Part shown: positions 19,015 to 28,401 of the stretch, piece by piece | How the letters are laid out: the number at the start of each line of letters is the position of its first letter | Numbering within the stretch: the stretch's first letter is position 1 | Source of the DNA: Actinomadura cremea | GTDB lineage: Bacteria; Actinomycetota; Actinomycetes; Streptosporangiales; Streptosporangiaceae | Length of the DNA: 64,000 bases | Reading direction: 5' to 3' | Assembly: GCF_014648495.1 (NCBI RefSeq) | Contig: NZ_BMRF01000006.1 | Location: 186,001-250,000, forward strand | The notes under the pieces: generated by a model | What the model was told of the DNA's origin: nothing | What the model saw: only the letters and a program-made list of their open reading frames with translations | Databases searched by the model: none | Made by a program: the position numbers and the translations under genes

Positions 19015-19194
19015 TCAGTCGTCGTCCTCGTCGTCGAGGCGCGCCAGCCAGGTGGCCAGGCGCTCGACCGGCGTCTCGAACTCGGGGTTGAGGTCGACGA
19101 ACTCGCGGAACCGCTCGGCCAGCCACGCGAGGCTGACCTCCTCCTCGCCGCGCCGGTCCGTCAGCTCCTCGATGCCACGGTCGGTGAAGTACAT
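19015..19194 (-). CDS. Small DUF6104-family acidic protein
   Basis: A 59-residue protein starting MYFTDRGIEEL, with VSLAWLAERFREFVDLNPEF and VERLATWLARLDDEDDD, the pattern of the short actinomycete DUF6104 family. It is very acidic at the C-terminus and mostly helical. It has no known function. Its position next to kgd is, to my recollection, conserved in Streptomyces, so it may modulate the 2-oxoglutarate enzyme or just share its neighbourhood. Confidence 0.8.
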   Translation of the reverse strand: MYFTDRGIEELTDRRGEEEVSLAWLAERFREFVDLNPEFETPVERLATWLARLDDEDDD

Positions 19195-19224
19195 CCCGTC
19201 AGATCCCTCGTGTCTCCAGGAACG

Positions 19225-19258
19225 CCGAGGGCCCCGGCGCGCACGCCGGAGCCCTCGG
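19225..19258. terminator. Hairpin downstream of kgd
   Basis: CCGAGGGC / GCCCTCGG outer stem with an inner CCGGCG / CGCCGG stem lies between the kgd stop and the DUF6104 start, on the transcript that leaves kgd. Confidence 0.65.
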
Positions 19259-19270
19259 GTATCGCGTCGG

Positions 19271-22200
19271 TTACTTCTGCTCGCCGAACAGGCGGGCCAT
19301 CAGCGCGTCCTGCTCGGCCTGGTGCAGCTTGGCCGAGCCGACCGCCGGGGACGACGACGCCGGGCGCGACACCCGCGACATCCTCAGCCCCTCGATGTGG
19401 TGCGGCAGCTTCAGCGCCATGAACGGCCAGGCGCCCATGTTCGCCGGCTCGTCCTGCACCCACACGACCTCGGTGTGGCCCGGGTACTTCGCCAGCTCCG
19501 CCTTGATCTCGTCCACCGGCGGCGGGTACAGCCGCTCGACCCGCACGATCGCGGTGTCGGTGACGCCGGCGGCCGCCCGCGCCTTCACCGTCTCGTAGTA
19601 GATCTTGCCGGTGGTCAGCAGCACCCGCCGGACGTTCTTCGCGTCGATCGCCGGGTCCTTCTCCGGGATGACCGGCTGGAACGCGCCCTCGGTGATCTCC
19701 GCGACCTTCGACGTCGCCGCCTTCAGCCGCAGCAGCTGCTTCGGCGTGAACACCACGAGCGGCTTGCCGCGGCCCGACAGGACCTGCCAGCGCAGCAGGT
19801 GGAAGTAGTTCGCCGGGGTCGTCGGGTAGACGACGGTCATGTTGTCCTGCGCGCACAGCTGCAGGTAGCGCTCGATGCGCGCGGACGAGTGGTCCGGCCC
19901 CTGGCCCTCGTAGCCGTGCGGCAGCAGCAGCACCACGCTGGAGTGCTGGCCCCACTTCTGCTCGCCGGACGAGATGTACTCGTCGACGATGCTCTGGGCG
20001 CCGTTCGCGAAGTCGCCGAACTGGGCCTCCCACGCCACGAGCGCGTCCGGGCGGGTCATCGAGTAGCCGTACTCGAAGCCCATCGCCGCGTACTCGCTGA
20101 GCAGCGAGTCGTGCACGTAGAACTTCGACACGCCCTGGTCGAACTGCTTGAGCGGCGTGTGCTCCTCACCCGACTTGCGGTCCACCAGCACCGCGTGCCG
20201 CTGCCCGAACGTGCCGCGCCGCGTGTCCTGCCCGACGAGCCGCACCGGACGACCGTCGATCAGCAGCGAGCCCATCGCCAGCAGCTCGCCGGTCGCCCAG
20301 TCGAACGCGTCGTCGTCGATCGACTGGACGCGCCGCTGCAGGATCGGCTGCAGCCGCGGATGCACGGTGAAGCCGTCCGGCAGGGTGACCTGCGTCTCGA
20401 TGATCCGCTTCACGGTCTCCGCCGGGATCGCCGTCCCCGCCGACCCGTGGTCGATCGGGATGCGCTCCTCGACGTCCGGCTTGACCACCGAACCCGGCTC
20501 GAGCGGCTTCTTCACGGCCTCGCGGGTCTCGGTGAACGCCCGCTCCAGCTGCTCCTGGTAGTCGCGGAGCGCCTGCTCGGCCTCCTCGACCGTGATGTCG
20601 CCGCGCCCGATCAGCGCCTCGGTGTACAGCTTGCGCACCGACCGCTTCGCGTCGATCAGGTCGTACATCAGCGGCTGGGTGAACGAGGGGTTCTCGCCCT
20701 CGTTGTGGCCCCGCCGCCGGTAGCAGACCATGTCGATGACGACGTCCTTCTTGAACGTCTGCCGGTACTCGAACGCCAGCCGCGCCACCCGCGCGCACGC
20801 CTCCGGGTCGTCCCCGTTGACGTGGAAGATGGGCGCCTGGATCATCCGGGCCACGTCGGTCGAGTACACGCTGGACCGCGAGTACTCGGGCGCCGTGGTG
20901 AACCCGACCTGGTTGTTGATGATCACGTGGACGGTGCCGCCCGTCCGGTACCCGCGCAGCTGCGACAGGTTCAGCGTCTCGGCGACGACGCCCTGGCCCG
21001 CGAACGCCGCGTCCCCGTGCACGAGGATCGGCAGCACGCTGAAGCCCGCCTCGCCGACGTCCAGCAGGTCCTGCTTGGCGCGGACGACGCCCTCCAGCAC
21101 CGGGTCGACCGTCTCCAGGTGGGACGGGTTCGCGACCAGCTCGGTGTGGATCTTGGAGCCGTCGGCGCCGACGAAGTCGCCCGACGCCCCTAGGTGGTAC
21201 TTGACGTCCCCGGAACCCTGCGCGCTGCGCGGGTCCAGGTTGCCCTCGAACTCGCCGAAGATCTGCCCGTAGGACTTGCCGACGATGTTCGCCAGCACGT
21301 TCAGCCGGCCGCGGTGCGCCATGCCGATGACGACCTCGTCCAGGCTGTCCTTCGCCGCGGCCGAGATCACCGAGTCCAGCAGCGGGATGACGGACTCGCC
21401 GCCCTCGAGCGAGAACCGCTTCTGCCCGACGAACTTCGTCTGCAGGAACGTCTCGAACGCCTCGGCGTTGTTGAGCCGCCGCAGCACGTGCAGCTGCTCC
21501 TCGCGCGACGGCTTGTCGTGCGGGACCTCCACGCGCTCCTGGATCCAGGCGCGCTCCTCGGGGTCCTGGATGTGCATGTACTCGATGCCGACGGTCCGGC
21601 AGTAGGCCATCCGCAGCACGCCGAGGATGTCGCGCAGCTTCATCGTCGGCTTGCCGCCGAACCCGCCCGTCGCGAACTCGCGCTCCAGGTCCCACAGCGT
21701 GAGCCCGTGCTTGAGGATGTCGAGGTCGGGGTGGCGGCGCTGCTTGTACTCCAGCGGGTCCGTGTCGGCCATCAGGTGGCCCCGGACCCGGTAGGCGTGG
21801 ATCAGCTCGTGGACCCGCGCGACCTTGGCGACGTCGTCCTCGTGCGTCGCCGAGATGTCCTTGACCCAGCGCACCGGCTCGTACGGGATGCGCAGCGCCT
21901 CGAAGATGTCGTCCCAGAAGCCGTCCTCGCCGAGCAGCAGCTCGTGGATCCGGCGCAAGAAGTCGCCGGACTGCGCGCCCTGGATGATGCGGTGATCGTA
22001 GGTGGAGGTCAGCGTCATGACCTTGCTGATCCCCATGCGCGACAGCGTCTCGCCGGACGCGCCCGCGAACTCCGCCGGGTACTCCATCGCGCCCACGCCG
22101 ATGATCGTCCCCTGGCCGGGCATGAGCCGCGGCACCGAGTGCACCGTGCCGATGGTGCCCGGGTTCGTCAGGCTGATCGTCGTGCCCTGGTGGTCCTCCA

Positions 22201-22948
22201 GGGTGAGCTTGTTGTTGCGGGCCTTGCGGACGATCTCCTCGTACGCGGCCCAGAACTGGCGGAAGTCCAGCGTCTCGGCGGCCTTGATGCTCGGCACCAC
22301 CAGCTGCCGCGTCCCGTCCGGCTTCTGCAGGTCGATCGCCAGCCCGAAGTTCACGTGCTCGGGCCGCACCAGCACCGGCTTGCCGTCCACCTCGGTGAAC
22401 GCCGCGTTCATCTCCGGCATCGCCACGAGCGCCTTGACGATCGCGTACCCGATCAGGTGGGTGAACGAGACCTTCCCGCCGCGCCCGCGCTTCAGGTGGT
22501 TGTTGATGACGATGCGGTTGTCGATCAGCAGCTTCGCCGGGACGGCCCGCACGCTCGTCGCGGTCGGCACCCCCAGGCTGGCCTCCATGTTGGTGGCCGT
22601 CCGGGCCGCCACCCCGCGCAGCTTGACCTCCTCGGCGCCGGCCGGCACCGGCGGCGGGGCCGGCTGCTTCTTCTCGGCCTTCGGCTTGGCCGGGGGCTGC
22701 TGCTTCGGTGTCGGCGGAGCCGCCGTGCCGTTCGCGCCCTTGGGGGCCTCGGCGCGCTGGGACGTCCCGGGGGTGGTCGCGGACGGCCGGCTGTCCGGCT
22801 GATAGTCCGCGAAGAAGTTCCACCAGGCTTCGTCAACCGAGTTCGGGTCTTCGAGGTACTTCTGGTACAGCTCGTCGACCAACCACTCGTTGGCACCGAA
22901 ATCTGTCATCTTCGGGTCGGCACTAGGTTGCGACGACTCTGTCGACAC
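19271..22948 (-). CDS. kgd: Multifunctional 2-oxoglutarate metabolism enzyme
   Basis: The 1225-residue protein has the actinobacterial architecture. It starts with an N-terminal helix ([21 protein letters not shown]), then an Ala/Pro/Lys linker to about residue 110. An E2-type succinyltransferase domain follows with its catalytic His in [15 protein letters not shown] (about 318), then a ThDP-dependent E1 domain with [14 protein letters not shown] (about 543) and [13 protein letters not shown] (about 646). It acts in the TCA cycle as 2-oxoglutarate dehydrogenase E1/E2 and can carboligate. The start at GTG 22948 gives the usual short disordered N-terminus; an internal ATG at 22909 is possible. 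Flanking DUF6104 and PadR genes fit the known context. Confidence 0.97.
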   Translation of the reverse strand: MSTESSQPSADPKMTDFGANEWLVDELYQKYLEDPNSVDEAWWNFFADYQPDSRPSATTPGTSQRAEAPKGANGTAAPPTPKQQPPAKPKAEKKQPAPPPVPAGAEEVKLRGVAARTATNMEASLGVPTATSVRAVPAKLLIDNRIVINNHLKRGRGGKVSFTHLIGYAIVKALVAMPEMNAAFTEVDGKPVLVRPEHVNFGLAIDLQKPDGTRQLVVPSIKAAETLDFRQFWAAYEEIVRKARNNKLTLEDHQGTTISLTNPGTIGTVHSVPRLMPGQGTIIGVGAMEYPAEFAGASGETLSRMGISKVMTLTSTYDHRIIQGAQSGDFLRRIHELLLGEDGFWDDIFEALRIPYEPVRWVKDISATHEDDVAKVARVHELIHAYRVRGHLMADTDPLEYKQRRHPDLDILKHGLTLWDLEREFATGGFGGKPTMKLRDILGVLRMAYCRTVGIEYMHIQDPEERAWIQERVEVPHDKPSREEQLHVLRRLNNAEAFETFLQTKFVGQKRFSLEGGESVIPLLDSVISAAAKDSLDEVVIGMAHRGRLNVLANIVGKSYGQIFGEFEGNLDPRSAQGSGDVKYHLGASGDFVGADGSKIHTELVANPSHLETVDPVLEGVVRAKQDLLDVGEAGFSVLPILVHGDAAFAGQGVVAETLNLSQLRGYRTGGTVHVIINNQVGFTTAPEYSRSSVYSTDVARMIQAPIFHVNGDDPEACARVARLAFEYRQTFKKDVVIDMVCYRRRGHNEGENPSFTQPLMYDLIDAKRSVRKLYTEALIGRGDITVEEAEQALRDYQEQLERAFTETREAVKKPLEPGSVVKPDVEERIPIDHGSAGTAIPAETVKRIIETQVTLPDGFTVHPRLQPILQRRVQSIDDDAFDWATGELLAMGSLLIDGRPVRLVGQDTRRGTFGQRHAVLVDRKSGEEHTPLKQFDQGVSKFYVHDSLLSEYAAMGFEYGYSMTRPDALVAWEAQFGDFANGAQSIVDEYISSGEQKWGQHSSVVLLLPHGYEGQGPDHSSARIERYLQLCAQDNMTVVYPTTPANYFHLLRWQVLSGRGKPLVVFTPKQLLRLKAATSKVAEITEGAFQPVIPEKDPAIDAKNVRRVLLTTGKIYYETVKARAAAGVTDTAIVRVERLYPPPVDEIKAELAKYPGHTEVVWVQDEPANMGAWPFMALKLPHHIEGLRMSRVSRPASSSPAVGSAKLHQAEQDALMARLFGEQK

Positions 22949-23023
22949 GGCGGAGATCGCCCTCTTCCGCGGCTCGCAGGTAAGTGTTAAGACGTGTCAA
23001 GGCTATCGCGTTTTTATTGCATG

Positions 23024-23196
23024 GCCCTCGGCGTCAGGCCCCGGGGGGCCTTCCTTCCGCGGGCCCTGCGTGCGATTGCCGCATCGCTCCGACTCGCCCA
23101 GGGGCTCGCTGCGCGATCAGGTTCTCGCTCCGCTCGCGCCCGGCTTCGCTCGCAATCGCAGTGGCACCGGTCCGCTCTGGCTGAGGCGGTGGCCGA
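23024..23196 (+). repeat. Dispersed structured repeat, copy A
   Basis: About 173 bp beginning GCCCTCGGCGTCAGGCCC and ending near CTGAGGCGGTGGCC. It starts with a small hairpin (AGGCCC-CGGG-GGGCCT). A 9-bp stem TGCGATTGC (23071-23079) / GCAATCGCA (23152-23160) encloses a conserved core with CTGCGCGATCAGGTTCTCGC. It is collinear with copy C (33533) and with the reverse complements of copies B and D. It has no coding signal and lies 75 bases upstream of the kgd start. Confidence 0.85.
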
Positions 23197-23439
23197 GCCG
23201 AGTGAGGAGGAGCCCCGCAGGGCCACGGGCCGCTCGCCTCACCTGGCAAAGCCTGCCATGGAGTGTCCAAGGTCACAGTTTGAAACGCCGAATATGTGGC
23301 CGTAACCGGCCTGATGGCGCTTCCCCTCCAGGTCCCCCGTACACACCCCCGTTGCCCCCGCCCCGCACCCCCGTACCCCGTGGTCCCGTGTCCATGGCTC
23401 GGCCGCCCGTCCGCGCCCCCCGAGGAGTGGCACCGCCCC
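23197..23439. other. Spacer between inverted repeat copies A and B
   Basis: 243 bases without a supportable gene. It is C-rich in its second half with runs of CCCCCG type and has no clear promoter or hairpin. Frames through it are low-complexity Pro/Arg/Gly. Confidence 0.5.
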
Positions 23440-23580
23440 AGCCCACACCCCAGCCGGAGCGGTCCGAAACCATTGCGATTGCGAGCGAAGCCAGGTTCGA
23501 GCGAAGCGAGAACCTGATCGCGCAGCGAGCCCTGGGCGAGTCGGAGCGATGCGGCAATCGCGCGTGACGCCGAGGCGTCA
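23440..23580 (-). repeat. Dispersed structured repeat, copy B (inverted, shorter)
   Basis: About 141 bp. Its reverse complement matches copy A from GCGATTGCCGCATCG through the core CTGCGCGATCAGGTTCTCGC to the GCAATCGC arm. In place of the leading AGGCCC hairpin it has the palindrome TGACGCC-GA-GGCGTCA at 23565-23580. The core hairpin CAGGTTC / GAACCTG is intact. Its outer end is 1 base from the stop codon of the AIM24 gene. Confidence 0.85.
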
Positions 23581-23581
23581 C

Positions 23582-24253
23582 TCAGTGAGTATGGGGTGCG
23601 ACGGTGGGGCCCTCGCTGGCCTGGACGAGGACGAAGCCCTGGCCCTGGTACGCGAGCTGCATGGCCTCGCCGCTGCCGCGGCCGATGAGGGCGCCGGCCT
23701 TGAAGGTCTTGTTGACGCCGACCTGGAGGCTGGTGCTCCACGCGACGGCGGACTGGCCGTCGGCGAAGGTGGGGGCGCGGCCGCAGTCGAGCATGACGGG
23801 GGTGCCGTGGGTGGTGAGGGCCACCCAGCCGGTGCCCTGGAGGGTGGTGTTGAACAGGCCGCCCGCGGCGATGCCCGCGCCCTGGACGCGCTGGATGTCG
23901 GACTGCAGGTGGGAGTCGTAGGCGAGGATGTTCGAGCCGTTGACGGTGAGGCCCTCGTTCTCCAGGTAGAACAGGTGGATGTCGTCGGCGTCGTTGGCGA
24001 CGAACAGCAGGCCCTGGCCGCGGACGCGCATCAGCGGGACGCCCTCGCCCGTGATGGCCTTCTTGAGGAACTTGCCCATGCCTCCGGAGCCCTCGTAGTC
24101 GAACTCCATCTGCCCCTGGAAGGCGACCATGGAGCCCTGCCGGGCCAGGACGTCGCCGTTGAGGTGGATCCGGAGCATCTTGGAGTTCTGGAGGGCGAAG
24201 TGGCCGGGGAGTTGCTGTCCCTGGTCCATGTTTCCGAAGAACTGGCTGCGCAT
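23582..24253 (-). CDS. AIM24-family protein
   Basis: A 223-residue protein of repeated beta strands: SKMLRIHLNGDVLARQGSMVA, GEGVPLMRVRGQGLLFVAND and AGGLFNTTLQGTGWVALTTHG are characteristic of the AIM24 (TIGR00266-like) family. It is cytoplasmic with no signal sequence. Bacterial members are uncharacterised; the mitochondrial namesake is involved in inner-membrane organisation. ATG 24253 has GGAAGG upstream at 8 bases. The stop abuts repeat copy B, so the repeat is probably in its 3' untranslated region. Confidence 0.9.
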   Translation of the reverse strand: MRSQFFGNMDQGQQLPGHFALQNSKMLRIHLNGDVLARQGSMVAFQGQMEFDYEGSGGMGKFLKKAITGEGVPLMRVRGQGLLFVANDADDIHLFYLENEGLTVNGSNILAYDSHLQSDIQRVQGAGIAAGGLFNTTLQGTGWVALTTHGTPVMLDCGRAPTFADGQSAVAWSTSLQVGVNKTFKAGALIGRGSGEAMQLAYQGQGFVLVQASEGPTVAPHTH

Positions 24254-24348
24254 GGTCGGGGCCTTCCGGTGCTGGGAAATATCGGTTCCGCAGCATAACG
24301 ATGGGTCAGGACGGTTGGTGACCGGGTTGTGATCATTCGTCCCGGCGG

Positions 24349-25236
24349 TCAGGTCCAGTCGACGGCAGGGCCCTTGGGGACGACGCCCGACGGGTTGATG
24401 TTGCGCTGCGTCACGTAGTAGTGGCGCTTGATGTGGTCGAAGTCCGTCGTCTCGCCGAACGCGGGGATCGAGTACAGGTTCCGCGCGTAGGCCCAGAGGT
24501 TCGGGTAGTCGGTGAGGCGGCGCAGGTTGCACTTGAAGTGCGAGTAGTACACGGCGTCGAAGCGCGCGAGGGTGGGGTAGAGCCGGACGTCCGCCTCGGT
24601 GATGCCGTCGCCGAAGAGGTGGCGGCGGTCGGCGAGGCGCTCCTCGAGGTGGTCGAGGGTGGCGAAGAGGGCGTCGAACGCCTCGTCGTAGGCCGCCTGC
24701 GAGGTGGCGAAGCCCGCCTTGTAGACGCCGTTGTTCACGGTCCGGTAAACGCGGTCGTTCAGCTCGTCGATCTCGGGGCGGAGGGCCTCCGGGTAGAGGT
24801 CGGGCGCCCCGGGACGGTGGAACGCGGTGAACTCGGTCTCGAACGTGGTGGTGATGTTCGGGAAGTCGTTCGTGACGAGGCGTCCGGTGCGGGTGTCCCA
24901 GATGCAGGGGACCGTGTAGCGGCCCTCGAAGGACGGGTCGCTCGACAGGTAGAGCTCGGAGAGGAACTCGGCGTTCGTGACCGGGTCGCGTTGGGGGAAC
25001 CGCCAGCCGCGCTCGTCGCGGATGGGGTCGACGACGTTGAGGCTGATGACGTCCTCGAGGCCGAGCAGCCGGCGGACGATCAGCGAGCGGTGCGCCCACG
25101 GGCACGCGTAGGAGACGAACAGCCGGTAGCGGCCGGGTTCGGCGGGGTATCCGGACGAGCCGTCGGCGGTGATGCGGTCGGTGAAGCGGTTCGGCTGCCG
25201 GACGAACCGGCCGCCCTCGACCTCCTGCACGGACAT
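24349..25236 (-). CDS. Glutathionyl-hydroquinone-reductase-like protein (Xi-class GST fold)
   Basis: A 295-residue protein with the Xi-class active site SYACPWAHRSLI (Cys45), the IWDTRTGRLVTND thioredoxin-fold motif and a C-terminal helical domain with VYYSHFKCNLRRL. Xi-class enzymes reductively cleave thiol-hydroquinone conjugates. Actinomycetes use mycothiol rather than glutathione, so the physiological thiol is probably different here. ATG 25236 has GGAGGAAT directly upstream; a longer frame to 25275 has no such site. Confidence 0.92.
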   Translation of the reverse strand: MSVQEVEGGRFVRQPNRFTDRITADGSSGYPAEPGRYRLFVSYACPWAHRSLIVRRLLGLEDVISLNVVDPIRDERGWRFPQRDPVTNAEFLSELYLSSDPSFEGRYTVPCIWDTRTGRLVTNDFPNITTTFETEFTAFHRPGAPDLYPEALRPEIDELNDRVYRTVNNGVYKAGFATSQAAYDEAFDALFATLDHLEERLADRRHLFGDGITEADVRLYPTLARFDAVYYSHFKCNLRRLTDYPNLWAYARNLYSIPAFGETTDFDHIKRHYYVTQRNINPSGVVPKGPAVDWT

Positions 25237-25285
25237 GCCGATTCCTCCTTCGGAGAAGGTGCCCTCGCTCGCCACGATAGCCCGC

Positions 25286-26334
25286 TCAGGTCTCCATGCG
25301 GCCGGAGAACACCGGCAGGTCCAGGTAGGTGCGGACGCCGGGGGCGGCGGCGCACACGGCGGGGATCGAGTTGAGCGCGTGCGCGGCGGCGGCCGAGACC
25401 TCGTCGGACACCCAGGCGTCGTCGGTGGTGAGGGCGAGGGAGGGGCGGCCGTCGACGCGGACGGAGTGGCCGGGGTCGCCCCAGTCGGGGACGCGCGCGG
25501 CGTCGGCCTTGTGGATGACCTCGGCGGTGATCGCCGGACGGGCGCCGGTGAGGCCGCTGAAGGTCCAGCGGGCGGCCGCGACGGTGCCGCGCGGGATGCG
25601 TCCGGCGGCGATCTCCAGGTCGGTTCCGGCGAGCCGGTAGTCGACGTCCACGTCGATCTCGTCGAGGTCGATGCCGAGCCCGGTCGCGACCAGGTGGAGG
25701 CATTCGGAGTAGAGCGTGCGCATGGCGGTGCGGGTCGGGCGGAGCGCGCGCAGGAACGCGTCCTCGTCGCGGCCGAATCCGATCATGTGGTGGACGAGCC
25801 CCCAGGACGGGTGCCGGGCGAGGTCCGAGCACTCGCGGGAGTACACGTGGGTGATGCGGCGGGACAGCCGGGCGAGCACGAGGGGGAGGACGTCGGCCAT
25901 GAAGCCGCCGTTGAAGCCGGTGCCGTGCACGGACGTGCCGCCGCGCTTGCACGCCTGCTCGAGTTCGTCCACGAGGTGGGGGCCGTGGGCCTGCGGGAAG
26001 ACGAGCCCGTTGGTGCAGACGACGTTCTTGCCGGAGGCGAGGAGGGCGCAGATGGTGTCGATGTCGTCGAGCGGCGGGCGGCCGGGCGCGTAGACGACGC
26101 AGTCGGCGTCCAGGGCGAGGATCTCGGCGCGGTCGCGGGTGGCGCGGACGCCCGTGGGCGGACGTCCGGCGAGGGTGCCGGCGTCGGCGCCGTCCTTGGC
26201 GAAGCTGTGCACCCAGACTCCGGCCAGTTCCATGTCGGAACGGTCGAGGACGCCCCGGATGACGTTGCGGCCCAGTGTTCCGCTGGCCACTGCACGACGC
26301 GGTAGGGCCGGGCATCCTGGTCGGAAGGGCTCAT
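25286..26334 (-). pseudogene. DapB-like NAD(P)H-dependent dehydrogenase, broken by a 1-base deletion near 26286
   Basis: Most of the protein is intact in one frame: GTLGRNVIRGVL, ALDADCVVYAPGRP, GTGFNGGFMADVLPL and GRDEDAFLRALRP are as in the dihydrodipicolinate-reductase-like family of actinobacteria. The first strand, MSPSDQDARPYRVVQW, lies in another frame starting at ATG 26334, which has its own ribosome site. One extra G in TGGCC at 26284-26288 (minus strand) would join them as VVQWASGTLGR, the nucleotide-binding loop. Either a sequencing or assembly error or a real recent mutation explains this. Without frame repair the Rossmann fold lacks its first strand. Confidence 0.7.
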
Positions 26335-26441
26335 GGGGAGGGACCTCCGTGCTCCTCGCGGCGTCGGACGGCGAGCCGATGGGGGAGGACACTACGCCGG
26401 AGATTCAGCGAATTACGACGATTGAAGCAACTTTCCCTCTT

Positions 26442-26460
26442 GTCCCATCATACGTGGGAC
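26442..26460. promoter_or_regulatory. Inverted repeat in the divergent region before the SDR gene
   Basis: GTCCCA-N7-TGGGAC lies in an AT-richer stretch between the divergent DapB-like and SDR genes, and is a candidate operator. Confidence 0.4.
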
Positions 26461-26514
26461 TGTCGTCCCGTCCGGGCGGGAAAGAACCACGGGGGCCGCT
26501 CCCGAGCGGGATTC

Positions 26515-26539
26515 GGTTAGGTGGTACCACTTGGTAACC
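26515..26539. promoter_or_regulatory. Nested palindrome upstream of the SDR gene
   Basis: A perfect core GTGGTACCAC (26521-26530) is flanked by GGTTA and TAACC arms, ending 52 bases before the SDR start. It looks like a regulator site for the SDR/enoyl-CoA hydratase pair. Confidence 0.5.
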
Positions 26540-26591
26540 CCCGGGTGATTACCTGGGGGGCGTAGTCGGTGCTCGATGTGAGGAGACACAG

Positions 26592-27494
26592 ATGGCGGAA
26601 CTGCGCTACGACGGCCGGGTCGCGGTCGTGACCGGTGCGGGGCACGGGCTCGGCCGGCAGCACGCGCTGGAGCTGGCCTCCCGCGGCGCGAAGGTCGTCG
26701 TGAACGACCTGGGCGGCGACCGTTCGGGCGTCGGCGCCGACGCCGGCCCGGCGCAGCAGGTCGTCGACGAGATCAAGAAGAACGGCGGCGAGGCCGTCGC
26801 CACCCCCGACAACGTGGCCACCCCCGAGGGCGCGCAGGCGATCATCAAGACCGCGCTGGACACCTTCGGCAAGGTCGACATCATCGTCAACAACGCCGGC
26901 ATCCTGCGCGACAAGTCGTTCAAGAACATGACCCCGGAGGAGTTCGACGCGGTCATCGCCGTGCACCTGCGCGGGTCGTTCCTGGTTTCCAGCGCCGCCT
27001 GGGCGCACCTGCGCGAGCAGGGCTACGGACGCATCGTCAACACCTCGTCCCCCGCGGGCCTGTTCGGCAACTTCGGCCAGGCCAACTACTCGACGGCCAA
27101 GATGGGCCTGGTCGGGTTCACCAAGACCCTCGCGCAGGAGGGCGCCAAGTACAACATCAAGGCCAACGCGATCGCTCCGGTCGCCTGGACCCGGATGACC
27201 GAGGACCTCCTGCCGGCCGACTTCGCCGACAAGCTGGGCGTCGACCAGGTCACGCCGCTGGTGGCCTTCCTGGTGCACGACAGCGTCGAGGACTCCGGCG
27301 AGGTGTACACGGTCGGCGGCGGCCGCATCGCCAAGATCTTCGTCGCCGAGGGCCCCGGCTACGGGCAGAAGTCGACGCTGTCGGTGGAGGACGTCCGGGA
27401 CAACTGGGCGGAGATCAACTCCGGCGACCCGCTGACGGTCTTCAAGAACGTGGGAGAGCAGATGGGCCCGCTGATCAAGCAGCTCACCTCCTGA
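26592..27494 (+). CDS. SDR-family hydroxyacyl-CoA dehydrogenase-like oxidoreductase
   Basis: A 302-residue short-chain dehydrogenase with TGAGHGLG (cofactor loop near residue 15), NNAGILRD, the catalytic Ser in VNTSSPAG and NYSTAK (Tyr-Lys). The segment VVVNDLGGDRSG and the long C-terminal extension match the dehydrogenase part of peroxisomal multifunctional enzyme 2 (17-beta-HSD4), which oxidises (3R)-hydroxyacyl-CoA. GAGGAG lies before ATG 26592. The enoyl-CoA hydratase gene follows 4 bases later, so the two likely act in one acyl-CoA pathway. Confidence 0.92.
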   Translation: MAELRYDGRVAVVTGAGHGLGRQHALELASRGAKVVVNDLGGDRSGVGADAGPAQQVVDEIKKNGGEAVATPDNVATPEGAQAIIKTALDTFGKVDIIVNNAGILRDKSFKNMTPEEFDAVIAVHLRGSFLVSSAAWAHLREQGYGRIVNTSSPAGLFGNFGQANYSTAKMGLVGFTKTLAQEGAKYNIKANAIAPVAWTRMTEDLLPADFADKLGVDQVTPLVAFLVHDSVEDSGEVYTVGGGRIAKIFVAEGPGYGQKSTLSVEDVRDNWAEINSGDPLTVFKNVGEQMGPLIKQLTS

Positions 27495-27498
27495 GCCG

Positions 27499-28305
27499 TT
27501 GAGCGGGCTGAAGCTCGACCGCCGGGACGGGGTCCTCACGATCTCCCTGTCCCGGCCGGACCGCCTCAACGCCGTCGACGGCGAGCTGACCGAGGAGATG
27601 CTCGACGTCCTCAACGGCCTGATGCGCGACCCGGCGACCCGCGTCGTCGTGCTCACCGGCGAGGGCCGCGGGTTCTGCTCCGGGATGGACATCCAGGGCG
27701 GCGGCGTGGACGGCGGCGACGACGAACCCGGGGAGGGGCGCGTCCAGCGGCTCTACCGGGGGATCGCGAACGGCGGCGAGGTCACCGCCCGGCTCCGGGA
27801 GATCCCGCAGCCGGTGATCGCGGCGCTGCACGGACCGGTCGCCGGGATGGGCGTGTCGTGGGCGCTGGCCTGCGACCTGCGCGTCGCCGACCCGACCACC
27901 CGGTTCGTCGTCCCGTTCACCGACCTCGGCCTGTCGGCCGGGGACTGCGGGCTGTCGTGGCTGCTGCCGCGGCTCGTCGGCCCCGCGAAGGCCGCCGAGA
28001 TCTCCTACCGGGCGCAGCGGCTGGACGCGCAGCGGGCCCTCGGCCTCGGGCTGCTGACGGAGATCGTCGGCGCGGGCGAGGATCTCGCGGGCGCGCACGC
28101 GCTCGCCGACGAGCTGCTCGCCAAGTCGCCCTACGGGCTGCGGCGCACGAAGGAACTGCTCAACATGGCGCTGGACGCGCCGGGGCTGCGGCGGCAGCTC
28201 GCGGCGGAGACGAGCGTGCAGACGCTCGCCTTCTTCAGCGAGGACCTCGTCGAGGGGATGACCGCGACGCTGCAGAAGCGCCGCCCCGAGTTCAGGAACC
28301 GCTGA
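27499..28305 (+). CDS. Enoyl-CoA hydratase/isomerase family protein
   Basis: This 268-residue crotonase-fold protein has the oxyanion-hole segments GRGFCSGMDIQGG and HGPVAGMGVSWALACDLRVA, and the active-site region TDLGLSAGDCGLSW. Of the two usual catalytic acids, the second loop has Asp rather than the classical Glu pair, so hydratase versus isomerase activity cannot be settled. TTG 27499 lies 4 bases after the SDR stop, consistent with translational coupling. It acts on an acyl-CoA in the cytosol. Confidence 0.9.
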   Translation: MSGLKLDRRDGVLTISLSRPDRLNAVDGELTEEMLDVLNGLMRDPATRVVVLTGEGRGFCSGMDIQGGGVDGGDDEPGEGRVQRLYRGIANGGEVTARLREIPQPVIAALHGPVAGMGVSWALACDLRVADPTTRFVVPFTDLGLSAGDCGLSWLLPRLVGPAKAAEISYRAQRLDAQRALGLGLLTEIVGAGEDLAGAHALADELLAKSPYGLRRTKELLNMALDAPGLRRQLAAETSVQTLAFFSEDLVEGMTATLQKRRPEFRNR

Positions 28306-28313
28306 CGAGCGCA

Positions 28314-28350
28314 GGGGGCCGCGACGGGACCGGGTCCCGCCGCGGCCCCC
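28314..28350. terminator. Bidirectional terminator
   Basis: GGGGGCCGCG / CGCGGCCCCC outer stem with an inner GGGACC / GGTCCC stem lies between the convergent hydratase and CbiX-like genes. Confidence 0.85.
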
Positions 28351-28401
28351 CGTCGTGCGTGCGCCGGCCCCTCACGGCCCTGTGCAGGCGGCTGGGCGCC
28401 G

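Noticed and set aside
22909-22948. Internal ATG of kgd as the true start
   Set aside because: It would remove only 13 disordered residues and has no better ribosome site; homologues usually carry a short N-terminal extension, so GTG 22948 was kept.
23034-23567. Several overlapping open frames in the kgd-AIM24 interval
   Set aside because: They are translations of repeat copies A and B (Ser/Arg/Asp-rich peptides such as SDSPRGSLRDQVL that appear at all copies) and not genuine proteins.
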